A stretch of DNA of 64,000 nucleotides from contig JALEKJ010000017.1 in the NCBI GenBank assembly GCA_022771695.1, positions 53,721 through 117,720 on the forward strand. Direction: 5' to 3'. The position numbers and the translations under genes were made by a program. The notes below the pieces were generated by a model. It was not told the DNA's origin, did not search any database, and saw only the letters and a list, made by a program, of their open reading frames with translations. The stretch is from Roseburia sp. GTDB taxonomy: Bacteria; Bacillota; Clostridia; Lachnospirales; Lachnospiraceae. Of the stretch, positions 33,631 to 41,912 are shown piece after piece (positions within the stretch are counted from its first letter, which is position 1; each line of letters opens with the position of its first letter).

Positions 33631-35073
33631 ATGATAGAGGAAGTACGCAGACGGATAGAAGAGGAAAAGTTAATACAGGAGGGAGACCTTGTACTGGCAG
33701 GTGTGTCCGGCGGTGCGGATTCCGTATGCCTGCTCTTCATGCTGCTTGATTATCGGGAAAGATGTGCATTTTCATTACAGGTTGTGCATGTTGAACATGG
33801 AATTCGCGGTGCAGAAAGTGTAGAGGATGCGAGGTTTGTTGAGGCTCTCTGCCAAAGGTTGGAAATTCCCTGCCGGATTTATACGGAGGATGTGCCAGCA
33901 TACGCCAAAGAGCACCATATGGGATTGGAAGAGGCGGCACGTGAGTTGCGCTATGCATGTTTTTACCGAGCGGCAGGGCAGACAGATGCTCCTGCAAAGA
34001 AAATCGCATTGGCACACCACGCGGATGACAATGCGGAGACGATGCTTTTTCAGATGGCACGCGGAAGCGGTGTGCGTGGACTGGGTGGGATGCGTGTGAA
34101 AAGAGAACTCGGCGCAGGACTCACATTAATTCGTCCATTGCTTGGTACAACCAGATGTGAGATAGAAGAATATCTGCGTGACAGAGGGGAAGTCTATCGG
34201 ATAGATGCAACAAACTGGGATACGGATTACAGCAGAAATCGAATCCGCCATGAGGTGTTGCCGCAGCTTGTGCAGGTGAACAGCCGAGCAATCATGCATA
34301 TGTCACAGAGCGCCGGACAACTGGCAGAATTGGCAGATTATCTGGACGAAGAAGCGCGGTGTATAGCGGTACACGCCTGCGTGAAAGAGAAGGATGCATG
34401 TCTCATTTGTCGGGAATTGTTTGAAGAGTATCCGGCTGTATTGCAGAGAGCGGTCGTACATCGGATAATCGGCGAGATGGCGGGGAGCCGTAAAGACATC
34501 GGAAGTGTTCATATTGAGGCAGTGAAGAATTTGGCAATGCTGCAGGTGGGACGTCAGATTTCGCTGCCGTATGAGCTTGTGGCAGAGCGTGTTTACGAAG
34601 GTGTTCGTATCAGGCACATCCGGGTGCAGGAAAAACATACGGATGAGGTATACGAGATTTCACTAGAGGCGCTGAACTGCCAAAAAGAAGGAGATTGGTA
34701 TGTTCTTTCACTTCCGGATGGGCTGCTGCGGATGAGAATACGTGATTTTTGCGGCGAAACGCAGGAAATTCATAAAAAAACGTATACGAAATTGCTGAAT
34801 TATGATAAGATAGAATACAATCTGCAAGTGCGAAAACGTGCAGGTGGCGACTATCTGACCATAGATGAGGATGGACACAAAAAAAAGCTCAAGAAATATT
34901 TTATCGAAGAGAAAGTGCCGCGGGAAAAGCGGGATGCGACGTGGCTTTTGACAGAGAGTGACCATATCATCTGGGTGGTTGGAGGACGTATCAGTGCTGA
35001 ATATAAGATTGACCCGAATACGAAAAAAATTTTAGAAGTACAGATGAGTGGAGGAATTTATTGTGAAAATTAA
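33631..35073 (+). CDS. tilS: tRNA(Ile)-lysidine synthase
   Basis: The 480-residue enzyme converts the C34 of the CAU-anticodon tRNA-Ile to lysidine so that it reads AUA. The PP-loop SGGADSVCLL lies near residue 29, HGIRG and the AHHADDNAETML segment follow, and RNRIRHEVLP marks the end of the catalytic domain. The C-terminal KRAGGDYLT and WVVGGRIS segments are the TilS C-domain. ATG 33631 follows GGAGAG; upstream in-frame starts overlap spoIIE and lack a ribosome-binding site. It lies 26 bases after spoIIE and overlaps hpt by 11 bases, the classical tilS-hpt-ftsH order. Confidence 0.96.
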   Translation: MIEEVRRRIEEEKLIQEGDLVLAGVSGGADSVCLLFMLLDYRERCAFSLQVVHVEHGIRGAESVEDARFVEALCQRLEIPCRIYTEDVPAYAKEHHMGLEEAARELRYACFYRAAGQTDAPAKKIALAHHADDNAETMLFQMARGSGVRGLGGMRVKRELGAGLTLIRPLLGTTRCEIEEYLRDRGEVYRIDATNWDTDYSRNRIRHEVLPQLVQVNSRAIMHMSQSAGQLAELADYLDEEARCIAVHACVKEKDACLICRELFEEYPAVLQRAVVHRIIGEMAGSRKDIGSVHIEAVKNLAMLQVGRQISLPYELVAERVYEGVRIRHIRVQEKHTDEVYEISLEALNCQKEGDWYVLSLPDGLLRMRIRDFCGETQEIHKKTYTKLLNYDKIEYNLQVRKRAGGDYLTIDEDGHKKKLKKYFIEEKVPREKRDATWLLTESDHIIWVVGGRISAEYKIDPNTKKILEVQMSGGIYCEN

Positions 35074-35593
35074 GAACATTAATGTATATCTGACGGAGGA
35101 ACAGATTGAGACCAGAATTAAGGAGCTTGGGGCACAGATTAGTGCTGTATATGGTGATGAGCCGGTATGCCTCATTTGTATTTTGAAGGGTTCTGTATTT
35201 TTTACTTGTGAGCTGGCAAAGCGTATAACTTCACCCGTGGAGATTGAGTTCATGTCTGTTTCCAGTTACGGCTCGGGCACTACTTCGAGCGGTGTGGTAC
35301 GCATTGTAAATGATCTGGGGACCAGCATTGAAGGGAAAAATGTTCTGGTAATTGAGGATATCATCGACTCGGGAAGAACTTTAAGCTATTTATTAGAGAA
35401 TTTGAAAACAAGAAATCCAAAGAGTTTAAAACTCTGCACACTGCTGGATAAGCCGGACCGCAGAGTGGTAGATGTGGCAGTGGACTATGTGGGATTTGAG
35501 ATTCCGGATGAGTTTGTAGTAGGTTATGGTCTTGACTATGATCAGAAGTACCGCAATCTCCCTTACATTGGATTTGTTGAGATAGAGGAATAA
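35063..35593 (+). CDS. hpt: Hypoxanthine phosphoribosyltransferase
   Basis: The 176-residue type I PRTase salvages hypoxanthine and guanine with PRPP. The PRPP-binding signature VLVIEDIIDSGRTL lies near residues 95-108, preceded by LKGSVFF and the flexible SSYGSGTTSSG loop, and followed by the base-binding VGFEIPDEFVVGYGLD. GTG 35063 follows GGAGGAA with six-base spacing. It overlaps tilS and is 12 bases upstream of ftsH, so all are co-transcribed. In Bacillus Hpt and TilS also influence ftsH expression. Confidence 0.96.
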   Translation: MKIKNINVYLTEEQIETRIKELGAQISAVYGDEPVCLICILKGSVFFTCELAKRITSPVEIEFMSVSSYGSGTTSSGVVRIVNDLGTSIEGKNVLVIEDIIDSGRTLSYLLENLKTRNPKSLKLCTLLDKPDRRVVDVAVDYVGFEIPDEFVVGYGLDYDQKYRNLPYIGFVEIEE

Positions 35594-35605
35594 AGGAGAA
35601 ACAGA

Positions 35606-37435
35606 TTGAATACAAAGAAGAGCAGTTACAGAGGATTTGGCATCTATCTGCTGCTGATATTGGCGGTAGTCGGTATCTGGTATTGGATGGATGGAAATAC
35701 AACAACCAACAATTACACAAGAGCAGAGTTTCAGGCGGCAGTAGAAGCGGGTGAAGTTGCAAACATTACAATTGTTCCGAACCGCGGAGAGGTGCCGACT
35801 GGTAATGTCTATATCACATTCAAAGACAATTCCGCGAAAGTATTGGCGGTAAATGATGTAGGTGAGATTGAAGATTATCTGTGGGAGCAGAATTTCACAA
35901 CTTATGCAGTGGAGAATCCGCCGGAGGAAAGCTGGCTTTTGACGATGCTTCCGTATTTGATTATCTTTGCGACAGTGTTCATATTCTTTATGATTATGAC
36001 CAATCAGGCGGCGGCAAGTTCCGGTGGCGGCGGCAAGATGATGAATTTTGGAAAGAGCCGTGCGAAGCTGATGACAGATGACCCGGCGAAGCGAATTACC
36101 TTTTCCAAGGTGGCGGGACTAAAGGAAGAAAAGGAAGAACTTGAGGAAATCGTTGACTTCCTGCGCGCACCGCGCAAGTACACAAAACTGGGTGCCAGAA
36201 TACCGAAGGGCGTCCTTCTCGTAGGACCTCCGGGAACCGGTAAGACACTTTTGGCAAAAGCAATCGCAGGCGAAGCCGGTGTGCCGTTTTTTAGTATTTC
36301 CGGTTCAGACTTTGTGGAGATGTTTGTTGGTGTCGGTGCATCCCGTGTACGTGACCTTTTTGAAGAGGCGAAGAAGAATGCACCTTGTATCGTATTTATC
36401 GATGAAATTGATGCAGTTGCAAGACGGCGCGGCACCGGTATGGGTGGTGGCCATGACGAACGTGAGCAGACGTTGAATCAGATGCTGGTAGAGATGGACG
36501 GTTTCGGTGTGAATGAAGGTATCATTGTGATGGCAGCAACGAACCGTGTAGATATTTTGGATCCGGCAATTATGCGACCGGGAAGATTTGACCGTAAGGT
36601 GCATGTAGGTCGTCCTGACGTGGGAGGCAGAGAGGAGATTCTCTCCGTGCATGCGAAGAACAAACCGTTGGGAGACGACGTGGACTTAAAACAGATTGCG
36701 CAGACGACAGCCGGTTTTACCGGTGCGGATTTAGAGAACCTGTTGAACGAGGCAGCAATCGTTGCTGCAAAAGAAAATCGCGCGTTTATTACACAGGAAG
36801 ACATTAAGAAATCTTTTGTAAAGGTTGGAATTGGTGCGGAGAAGAAGAGCCGTATCATTTCTGAGAAAGAAAAGCGGGTTACCGCATTCCACGAGGCAGG
36901 TCATGCAATATTGTTCCATCTGCTTCCGGATGTAGGACCTGTATATTCTGTTTCCATTATTCCGACCGGTGCAGGCGCGGCAGGCTATACGATGCCGCTG
37001 CCGGAGCGTGACGATATGTTTAATACCAAGGGCAAGATGCTGCAGGATATCATCGTATCCTTAGGTGGACGTGTGGCAGAGGAACTGGTATTTGACGATA
37101 TTACGACCGGTGCTTCGCAGGATATCAAGCAGGCAACCCAGCTTGCAAAAGCAATGGTTACGAAATATGGTATGTCTGAGAACATCGGATTGATTTGCTA
37201 TGACAACGATGATGATGAGGTGTTTATCGGGCGAGACCTTGCACATACAAGAGGTTATGGTGAAGGTGTAGCGACTGCAATCGACCAGGAGATAAAACGC
37301 ATCATTGACGAGAGCTATGCCAAGGCAAAAGAGATTATCATGGAGAACCGTGATGTATTGGATGCCTGCGCACAGCTTCTCTTGGAAAAAGAAAAAATTG
37401 GACGCCAAGAGTTTGAAGCGTTATTTGAGTCTTGA
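35606..37435 (+). CDS. ftsH: ATP-dependent zinc metalloprotease FtsH
   Basis: The 609-residue membrane protease degrades misfolded and regulatory membrane proteins. It has TM1 (about 9-27), an extracytoplasmic domain, TM2 (about 112-132), an AAA module with Walker A GPPGTGKT near 209, Walker [10 protein letters not shown] near 263, the arginine fingers in MRPGRFDR, and the zinc site HEAGH near 430 with the third ligand Asp further on. It starts at TTG 35606 after AAGGAG; no ATG gives the expected N-terminus. The spacer after FtsH carries palindromes and a terminator. Confidence 0.97.
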   Translation: MNTKKSSYRGFGIYLLLILAVVGIWYWMDGNTTTNNYTRAEFQAAVEAGEVANITIVPNRGEVPTGNVYITFKDNSAKVLAVNDVGEIEDYLWEQNFTTYAVENPPEESWLLTMLPYLIIFATVFIFFMIMTNQAAASSGGGGKMMNFGKSRAKLMTDDPAKRITFSKVAGLKEEKEELEEIVDFLRAPRKYTKLGARIPKGVLLVGPPGTGKTLLAKAIAGEAGVPFFSISGSDFVEMFVGVGASRVRDLFEEAKKNAPCIVFIDEIDAVARRRGTGMGGGHDEREQTLNQMLVEMDGFGVNEGIIVMAATNRVDILDPAIMRPGRFDRKVHVGRPDVGGREEILSVHAKNKPLGDDVDLKQIAQTTAGFTGADLENLLNEAAIVAAKENRAFITQEDIKKSFVKVGIGAEKKSRIISEKEKRVTAFHEAGHAILFHLLPDVGPVYSVSIIPTGAGAAGYTMPLPERDDMFNTKGKMLQDIIVSLGGRVAEELVFDDITTGASQDIKQATQLAKAMVTKYGMSENIGLICYDNDDDEVFIGRDLAHTRGYGEGVATAIDQEIKRIIDESYAKAKEIIMENRDVLDACAQLLLEKEKIGRQEFEALFES

Positions 37436-37479
37436 TTGTGCAGAATTTCAAGAAAAAATTAAAACACAGTACCAAGATA

Positions 37480-37560
37480 CTGTACAATGTGTACAGTTTT
37501 GGGGTGCGAAAATTGTGAAGTTTGTGCACACTTATTTGGGGGACCATGGTATTATAATAC
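37480..37560. promoter_or_regulatory. Two palindromes in the ftsH downstream spacer, one containing a -10 hexamer
   Basis: CTGTACA-atg-TGTACAG lies near 37480-37498, and a perfect palindrome GGTATTATAATACC (about 37548-37561) contains TATAAT. With the terminator at 37628-37660 a short transcript of about 95 bases could be made, but I see no good -35 hexamer. No protein-coding frame is supported in 37436-37664. Confidence 0.3.
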
Positions 37561-37627
37561 CTGTAAAAACCCTCCAATACATTATATATAGTTTTTGCTA
37601 TACCCCATAGTAAAAATACCTTCTCCT

Positions 37628-37660
37628 AAAAAAGCAGCAGATCGACAGGCTGCTTTTTTT
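37628..37660. terminator. Terminator between ftsH and the convergent HD-GYP gene
   Basis: Stem AAAAAAGCAGC / GCTGCTTTTTT with a 10-base loop; A-rich left and T-rich right flanks allow use from both sides. Confidence 0.9.
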
Positions 37661-37664
37661 ATTT

Positions 37665-39551
37665 TCATTTCTGTTTTCTCTTATCTATGAAGGTGAGGTA
37701 GATATCGTAATAGATATTCTCGCGATTCTCTTCAGTCAGATGTTTTAATTCTTGATATAAGTTCCTGTCATTCAAAATAAAGTTTACAATGTCCGGATTG
37801 TATTCGGTGCCACTTCCTGCGCGTAGCTCTTCCATTACGGTGTCAAATGACTTTGCACGGTGGTAGTTACGGCTTAAATAGTCGGTGGCGGCGTCAAGGC
37901 AATCACAGATGTGGATTAAGTCAATCGCAGGCCGATACATGGAATTTACATTGTCAAATGTGGCAGGATAGCCGTGCTTGCCGTCGTAGGATTTGTGATG
38001 TCCCAAGGCAATTTCCTGATACATGGAAAAGTCCGGGTCTGTCATCAGATATTCCGCACCTTTCTCGGGATGTGTACGAATGATTTGAAATTCATAATCA
38101 TTCAAGCGACGGTGCTGTGTATTGATGATCGGAATCAGACCGTTTTTGCCAAGGTCATGGAAAAGTGCACTGCGCACAATAAAGTCAAGCGTATCTGCCT
38201 GATGGGCAATGAATGTCTCAAGTGAAAGCCCTGAAGCAGGCACATACAAAACTTCCGGTATCTCAGTAATCAGTCGTTTTGCAATCGCTTCCGCCAGATA
38301 GGAAACCATGACAGAGTGGGTGAGCGTAGAGAGATGCTTAGATACAATTAAATCAAAAATAAAATTGAGTTTTTCCGAGCGGTTGTCAAAGGTGCCGAGC
38401 ATCAGTGGATGAAAGCAGGCGATTTGTAGCCCATTATTGAGAGTATAGGCATTGAGACCGACCGGTTGGTTCGTCAGATAATTTATGACATGCTCGCGAT
38501 ACTTTTTATAGTACGGATGCTTAAAGTCCTCCGGAAAGGAGGTCTTTTTTAATATATCAATCAGGTTGAGTGGAAGATTACAATAAAACGCAAGCAAGTC
38601 CTGATCCGGTTCCTCACGAATGGTCTTTTCACGAACATGATAGAAATCGTCTAACACATTCCAGGCGGTATCCCAGGAGATTGTCCCCTCCTCTGCCAGA
38701 ATCCGGTGATAATTAAACACAATAAAAGGAGAGCACTGATAGATGGAATGGACAGTCGCCAACTGTTCCTGATAGCGTATCCTTGTCATTTCCTTAAGCG
38801 CAGCCGTGATGTGTTCCGGTGCATCATGATATTCGACGCTTAGTACATTGCCGTAAGCGCGGAAATCATCAATCGCCTTGTTAGCAAGGTATGGAATGCG
38901 AGGATTTTCCTCGTCGTACTTACAAAATTTTTCCTGCGCACGCAGATGACATAATTCTTCCAAGAAGCGGAATGCGGATTCGAGACTTAGATTGCCAAGT
39001 GCAGGGGCAACGCGGATTAAATTATAGTAAGCCACAAATATGTATTCACGGCTGCTTGAGAGCTCAAAGGTGTCGATGAAATCCCGATAGGTGATTGCTT
39101 TTTCATAAAATGCGCAGGAGGTCTGCCCGGCATTTTTGTCACCGGTTCTGGAAAGCTCCATATTGGCGTATCCGCCGCAGATATACAAAAAGAGCAGACT
39201 TTCCCTATCATCTGTTTGCAGATAATGTGGAAGTAGAATATCGATAATATAGAGAAGCAGCGCGGGTTCCGTGTAGCGGCTGTAATATAGCTTCCGGCAG
39301 AATGAAAGTATCATATCATAGCATTCTGCGGACAGACTGGCAGAATCATCTTTGAACCGATAGAGATAAGTTTCTAAAAGATTCTGGTTTTCGGCACAAA
39401 TCCGCTGCTGCTCATCGGCGCATGCTCGGAGCTTTTTTAACCATTCATCCCGATTTGCCGGTTCTAAGAGGCGGTCTTCCCAGGAAACGCTTGTGATGAA
39501 GTTGTCATAATAGGTTTCAAAAAAGTAACGGATATCCTCGCAGGTAATCAT
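37665..39551 (-). CDS. Large HD-GYP-type phosphohydrolase with helical N-terminal region
   Basis: The 628-residue cytoplasmic protein has a long alpha-helical N-terminal region (about 1-400, TPR-like in character, no recognised sensor domain) and a C-terminal HD-GYP-type domain (about 420-600). The latter has a His in THSVMVSYLA, FHDLGKNGLIPIIN, RTHPEKGAEYL, GHHKSYDGKHGYP and CDCLDAATD. The motif HHKSYDGKHGYP deviates from the usual HHERxDGxGYP but retains the GYP and the metal-binding histidines, so cyclic-di-GMP hydrolysis is plausible but not certain. ATG 39551 follows AAGGGGG. It is monocistronic, convergent with ftsH. Overall plan (helical repeats plus signalling domain) mirrors the GGDEF protein at 19.6 kb. 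Confidence 0.75.
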   Translation of the reverse strand: MITCEDIRYFFETYYDNFITSVSWEDRLLEPANRDEWLKKLRACADEQQRICAENQNLLETYLYRFKDDSASLSAECYDMILSFCRKLYYSRYTEPALLLYIIDILLPHYLQTDDRESLLFLYICGGYANMELSRTGDKNAGQTSCAFYEKAITYRDFIDTFELSSSREYIFVAYYNLIRVAPALGNLSLESAFRFLEELCHLRAQEKFCKYDEENPRIPYLANKAIDDFRAYGNVLSVEYHDAPEHITAALKEMTRIRYQEQLATVHSIYQCSPFIVFNYHRILAEEGTISWDTAWNVLDDFYHVREKTIREEPDQDLLAFYCNLPLNLIDILKKTSFPEDFKHPYYKKYREHVINYLTNQPVGLNAYTLNNGLQIACFHPLMLGTFDNRSEKLNFIFDLIVSKHLSTLTHSVMVSYLAEAIAKRLITEIPEVLYVPASGLSLETFIAHQADTLDFIVRSALFHDLGKNGLIPIINTQHRRLNDYEFQIIRTHPEKGAEYLMTDPDFSMYQEIALGHHKSYDGKHGYPATFDNVNSMYRPAIDLIHICDCLDAATDYLSRNYHRAKSFDTVMEELRAGSGTEYNPDIVNFILNDRNLYQELKHLTEENRENIYYDIYLTFIDKRKQK

Positions 39552-39603
39552 CAAAAAGCCCCCTTGTGTTATGAAATATATACGTTTCACATCATTATAG
39601 AAT

Positions 39604-39632
39604 ATTATAGCAAAAGTACTAAAATTGTACAT
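39604..39632 (-). promoter_or_regulatory. Promoter of the large HD-GYP gene
   Basis: On the minus strand an extended -10, TGCTATAAT (39612-39604), with a weak -35 (ATGTAC) 17 bases further upstream. Confidence 0.5.
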
Positions 39633-39723
39633 AAAGATTTTTTACGGCTAGAGAGAGGAAAATACAACCGCAAATTGCGACGGATACCTGTATTTCTGTT
39701 GTTTTGAAAAATAATTTTCAGGC

Positions 39724-39752
39724 TTGCACATCATATGAGAGTGTGCTATAAT
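39724..39752 (+). promoter_or_regulatory. Promoter of the tRNA-Tyr gene
   Basis: TTGCAC (39724-39729), 17-bp spacer ending TGTGC, consensus TATAAT (39747-39752), 30 bases before the tRNA. Confidence 0.8.
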
Positions 39753-39781
39753 TTATCTTTGTCAGGACTTAACTGGCAAAT

Positions 39782-39863
39782 GGGCAGATTCCCGAGTGGC
39801 CAAAGGGGACAGACTGTAAATCTGCTGCAAATTGCTTCGGTGGTTCGAATCCACCTCTGCCCA
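39782..39863 (+). tRNA. tRNA-Tyr (GTA)
   Basis: The 7-bp acceptor GGGCAGA / TCTGCCC, the D-arm, an anticodon loop CTGTAAA with anticodon GTA, a long class II variable arm (GCTGCAAATTGCTTCGGT region) and GGTTCGAATCC T-arm are all present. The discriminator is A, and CCA is not encoded. Confidence 0.97.
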
Positions 39864-39867
39864 TTTT

Positions 39868-39898
39868 GTATCACCAATTTGGTGATACTTTTTTTTTA
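39868..39898 (+). terminator. Terminator of tRNA-Tyr
   Basis: Stem GTATCACCA / TGGTGATAC followed by a run of T. Confidence 0.95.
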
Positions 39899-39953
39899 CC
39901 TTTTTTGTAAGGGAATATGACGAATTTTTTTGCGGGAAATAGCGGATAAAGCA

Positions 39954-39981
39954 TTGCAAGTGATTATTATTGTGATAAAAT
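39954..39981 (+). promoter_or_regulatory. Predicted promoter of the chemoreceptor gene
   Basis: TTGCAA (39954-39959), 16-bp spacer, TAAAAT (39976-39981) with TGA before it (extended -10). No sigma-D-type flagellar promoter was recognised. Confidence 0.5.
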
Positions 39982-40061
39982 ATTAAATATACAAAAGCTG
40001 TATTCAGAGCAATTTTTCTGAATATTGAAATGCAATATTATAAGCAATGGGAGAATGCATT

Positions 40062-41756
40062 ATGGAAAGACAGAAGAAGCAGGTATCATTTATGAATTCT
40101 ATTTCGGCAAAGATTACACTTTTGTCAGTTGTGATTGTGTTGGTATCTATATTAGGGAGTATGTTAAATGCCAGCGCGAAATCAAAGAGTCTTGTGACTG
40201 ACATTTATGGCGATTACATCATGAGCATGGCGGAAACCACAGCGGATGTAATCGATAATATTCCGGCAGAGCTGGCAGGTGCGGGAGAGTACGAGAAAGT
40301 GTTGCGGGATGTGAAGATGGAAGGAATCGATTCTTCTTATGCGTATTTGGTGGATGCAGACGGTACGATGCGCTATCATCCGACGGCAGAAAAAATCGGT
40401 CAGCCGGTGGAAAATGCGGTGATTTTAGGTGTGGTATCACAGATGCAGAGCGGCATTACGCCGGAGGATGCGGTAGTCCTATATGAATATAAGGGTGGCA
40501 TGAAATATGCAGCATATGCAATTACTGCACAGAATCTGATTGTTGTAGTGACGGCAGATCAGGCAGATGTGACAGCACCGGTAAATACGATGGTTCTAAG
40601 GATGCTTGGAACGGCAGTGTCGAGCTTAATTATTTGTGTGATAATCGGTTATGTGTTGAGTATCTTTATCTGTAAACCAATCAAGCAGTTGACAAAGATT
40701 ATTGAGGATACGGCGGAGCTGGATTTCCGGCATAATCCAAATGCCGAGAAGCTGCGGGCAAGAAAAGATGAAACCGGAGAGATGGCACGCGCGGTACACG
40801 AGATGCGGAAAAATCTCCGCGGCATGATTGCGGATATTGATATTGCAAGTGACCAGATTACATCAAATATCGACGGGCTTCAGCAGATTACAACAACGGT
40901 CGATCATATGTGTTCCGACAATTCTGCGACAAGCCAGCAGCTTGCTGCAGGTATGGAGGAGACTGCTGCTACGACAGTAACAATTAATGAGAACATCAAC
41001 ACCATCAAAGAGGGTGCCGTAGATATCAATGCTATGGCGGCAGAAGGAGCTAAGACTTCCGAGGAAATTATGGACCGTGCGAAGGGCTTGCGCGAGAAGA
41101 CAGTGGCAGCAAGCGCGAAGACCATGGATATGTACAATAATGTCAAGGTGAAGGCAAATCAGGCAATCGCAGGCTCCAAGGCAGTAGAGAGAATCAACGA
41201 ACTGAGCAGTACAATCATGGAGATCTCTTCCCAGACAGGATTGCTTGCGCTCAACGCCTCTATAGAGGCAGCAAGAGCGGGTGAGGCAGGTCGCGGATTT
41301 GCGGTTGTTGCAACAGAAATCGGAAGCCTTGCAGATCAGACATCGAAAGCAATCGCTGATATTGGCAGCATTGTGGAAGAAGTGAATGTGGCGGTTGCGA
41401 ACATGGCAGAGTGCCTTGAGGAAACAACAAGCTTTTTGGAGAGTACTGTACTGACGGAGTACAAAGGCTTTGAGCAAGTCAGTGAGCAATATCAGGAAGA
41501 TGCGGATGTATTCCGGACGAGCATGGAAGATGTGAAGAATGCGATGAACGGCTTGGCGGATTCCATTGAGTCTATTGCGCAGGCGCTCAGCGGTATCAAT
41601 GATACGGTAGGCGAATCCTCTATCGGCGTTACGGACATTGCAACGAAGACCAGCAACATGGTTGAAAAGACAGGAACAACACAGGATATGGTTACACAGT
41701 GCTATGAGTGTGTAGAGAATTTAAGAGACATTGTACAGAGATTTGTACTTGAATAG
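40062..41756 (+). CDS. Methyl-accepting chemotaxis protein
   Basis: The 564-residue transmembrane receptor has TM1 (about 15-37), a periplasm-equivalent sensor domain of single-Cache character (about 40-175; the [21 protein letters not shown] strand pair is typical), TM2 (about 185-208), a HAMP domain (about 210-265), and a long cytoplasmic coiled coil with the signalling hairpin [25 protein letters not shown] near 395-420. It should sense small ligands outside and control CheA. ATG 40062 follows GGGAGAATG. No other chemotaxis or flagellar gene lies nearby, so the ligand is unknown. A strong terminator follows. Confidence 0.93.
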   Translation: MERQKKQVSFMNSISAKITLLSVVIVLVSILGSMLNASAKSKSLVTDIYGDYIMSMAETTADVIDNIPAELAGAGEYEKVLRDVKMEGIDSSYAYLVDADGTMRYHPTAEKIGQPVENAVILGVVSQMQSGITPEDAVVLYEYKGGMKYAAYAITAQNLIVVVTADQADVTAPVNTMVLRMLGTAVSSLIICVIIGYVLSIFICKPIKQLTKIIEDTAELDFRHNPNAEKLRARKDETGEMARAVHEMRKNLRGMIADIDIASDQITSNIDGLQQITTTVDHMCSDNSATSQQLAAGMEETAATTVTINENINTIKEGAVDINAMAAEGAKTSEEIMDRAKGLREKTVAASAKTMDMYNNVKVKANQAIAGSKAVERINELSSTIMEISSQTGLLALNASIEAARAGEAGRGFAVVATEIGSLADQTSKAIADIGSIVEEVNVAVANMAECLEETTSFLESTVLTEYKGFEQVSEQYQEDADVFRTSMEDVKNAMNGLADSIESIAQALSGINDTVGESSIGVTDIATKTSNMVEKTGTTQDMVTQCYECVENLRDIVQRFVLE

Positions 41757-41768
41757 AAAATTCCTTAC

Positions 41769-41810
41769 AAGGAGCGTCCCACTTGGTTTTGTGGGACGCT
41801 CCTTTATTTT
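41769..41810 (+). terminator. Rho-independent terminator of the chemoreceptor gene
   Basis: Perfect 14-bp stem AAGGAGCGTCCCAC / GTGGGACGCTCCTT and T-rich tail. Confidence 0.95.
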
Positions 41811-41912
41811 ATGGGTAAGTATGTCCGGTGCATAAATAAAAGCACGTCCTCATAGAATGTGTTAGCGGCGCGGATAATCAATGCGCAGATTAGAAAGATG
41901 GGAGAACATAGC

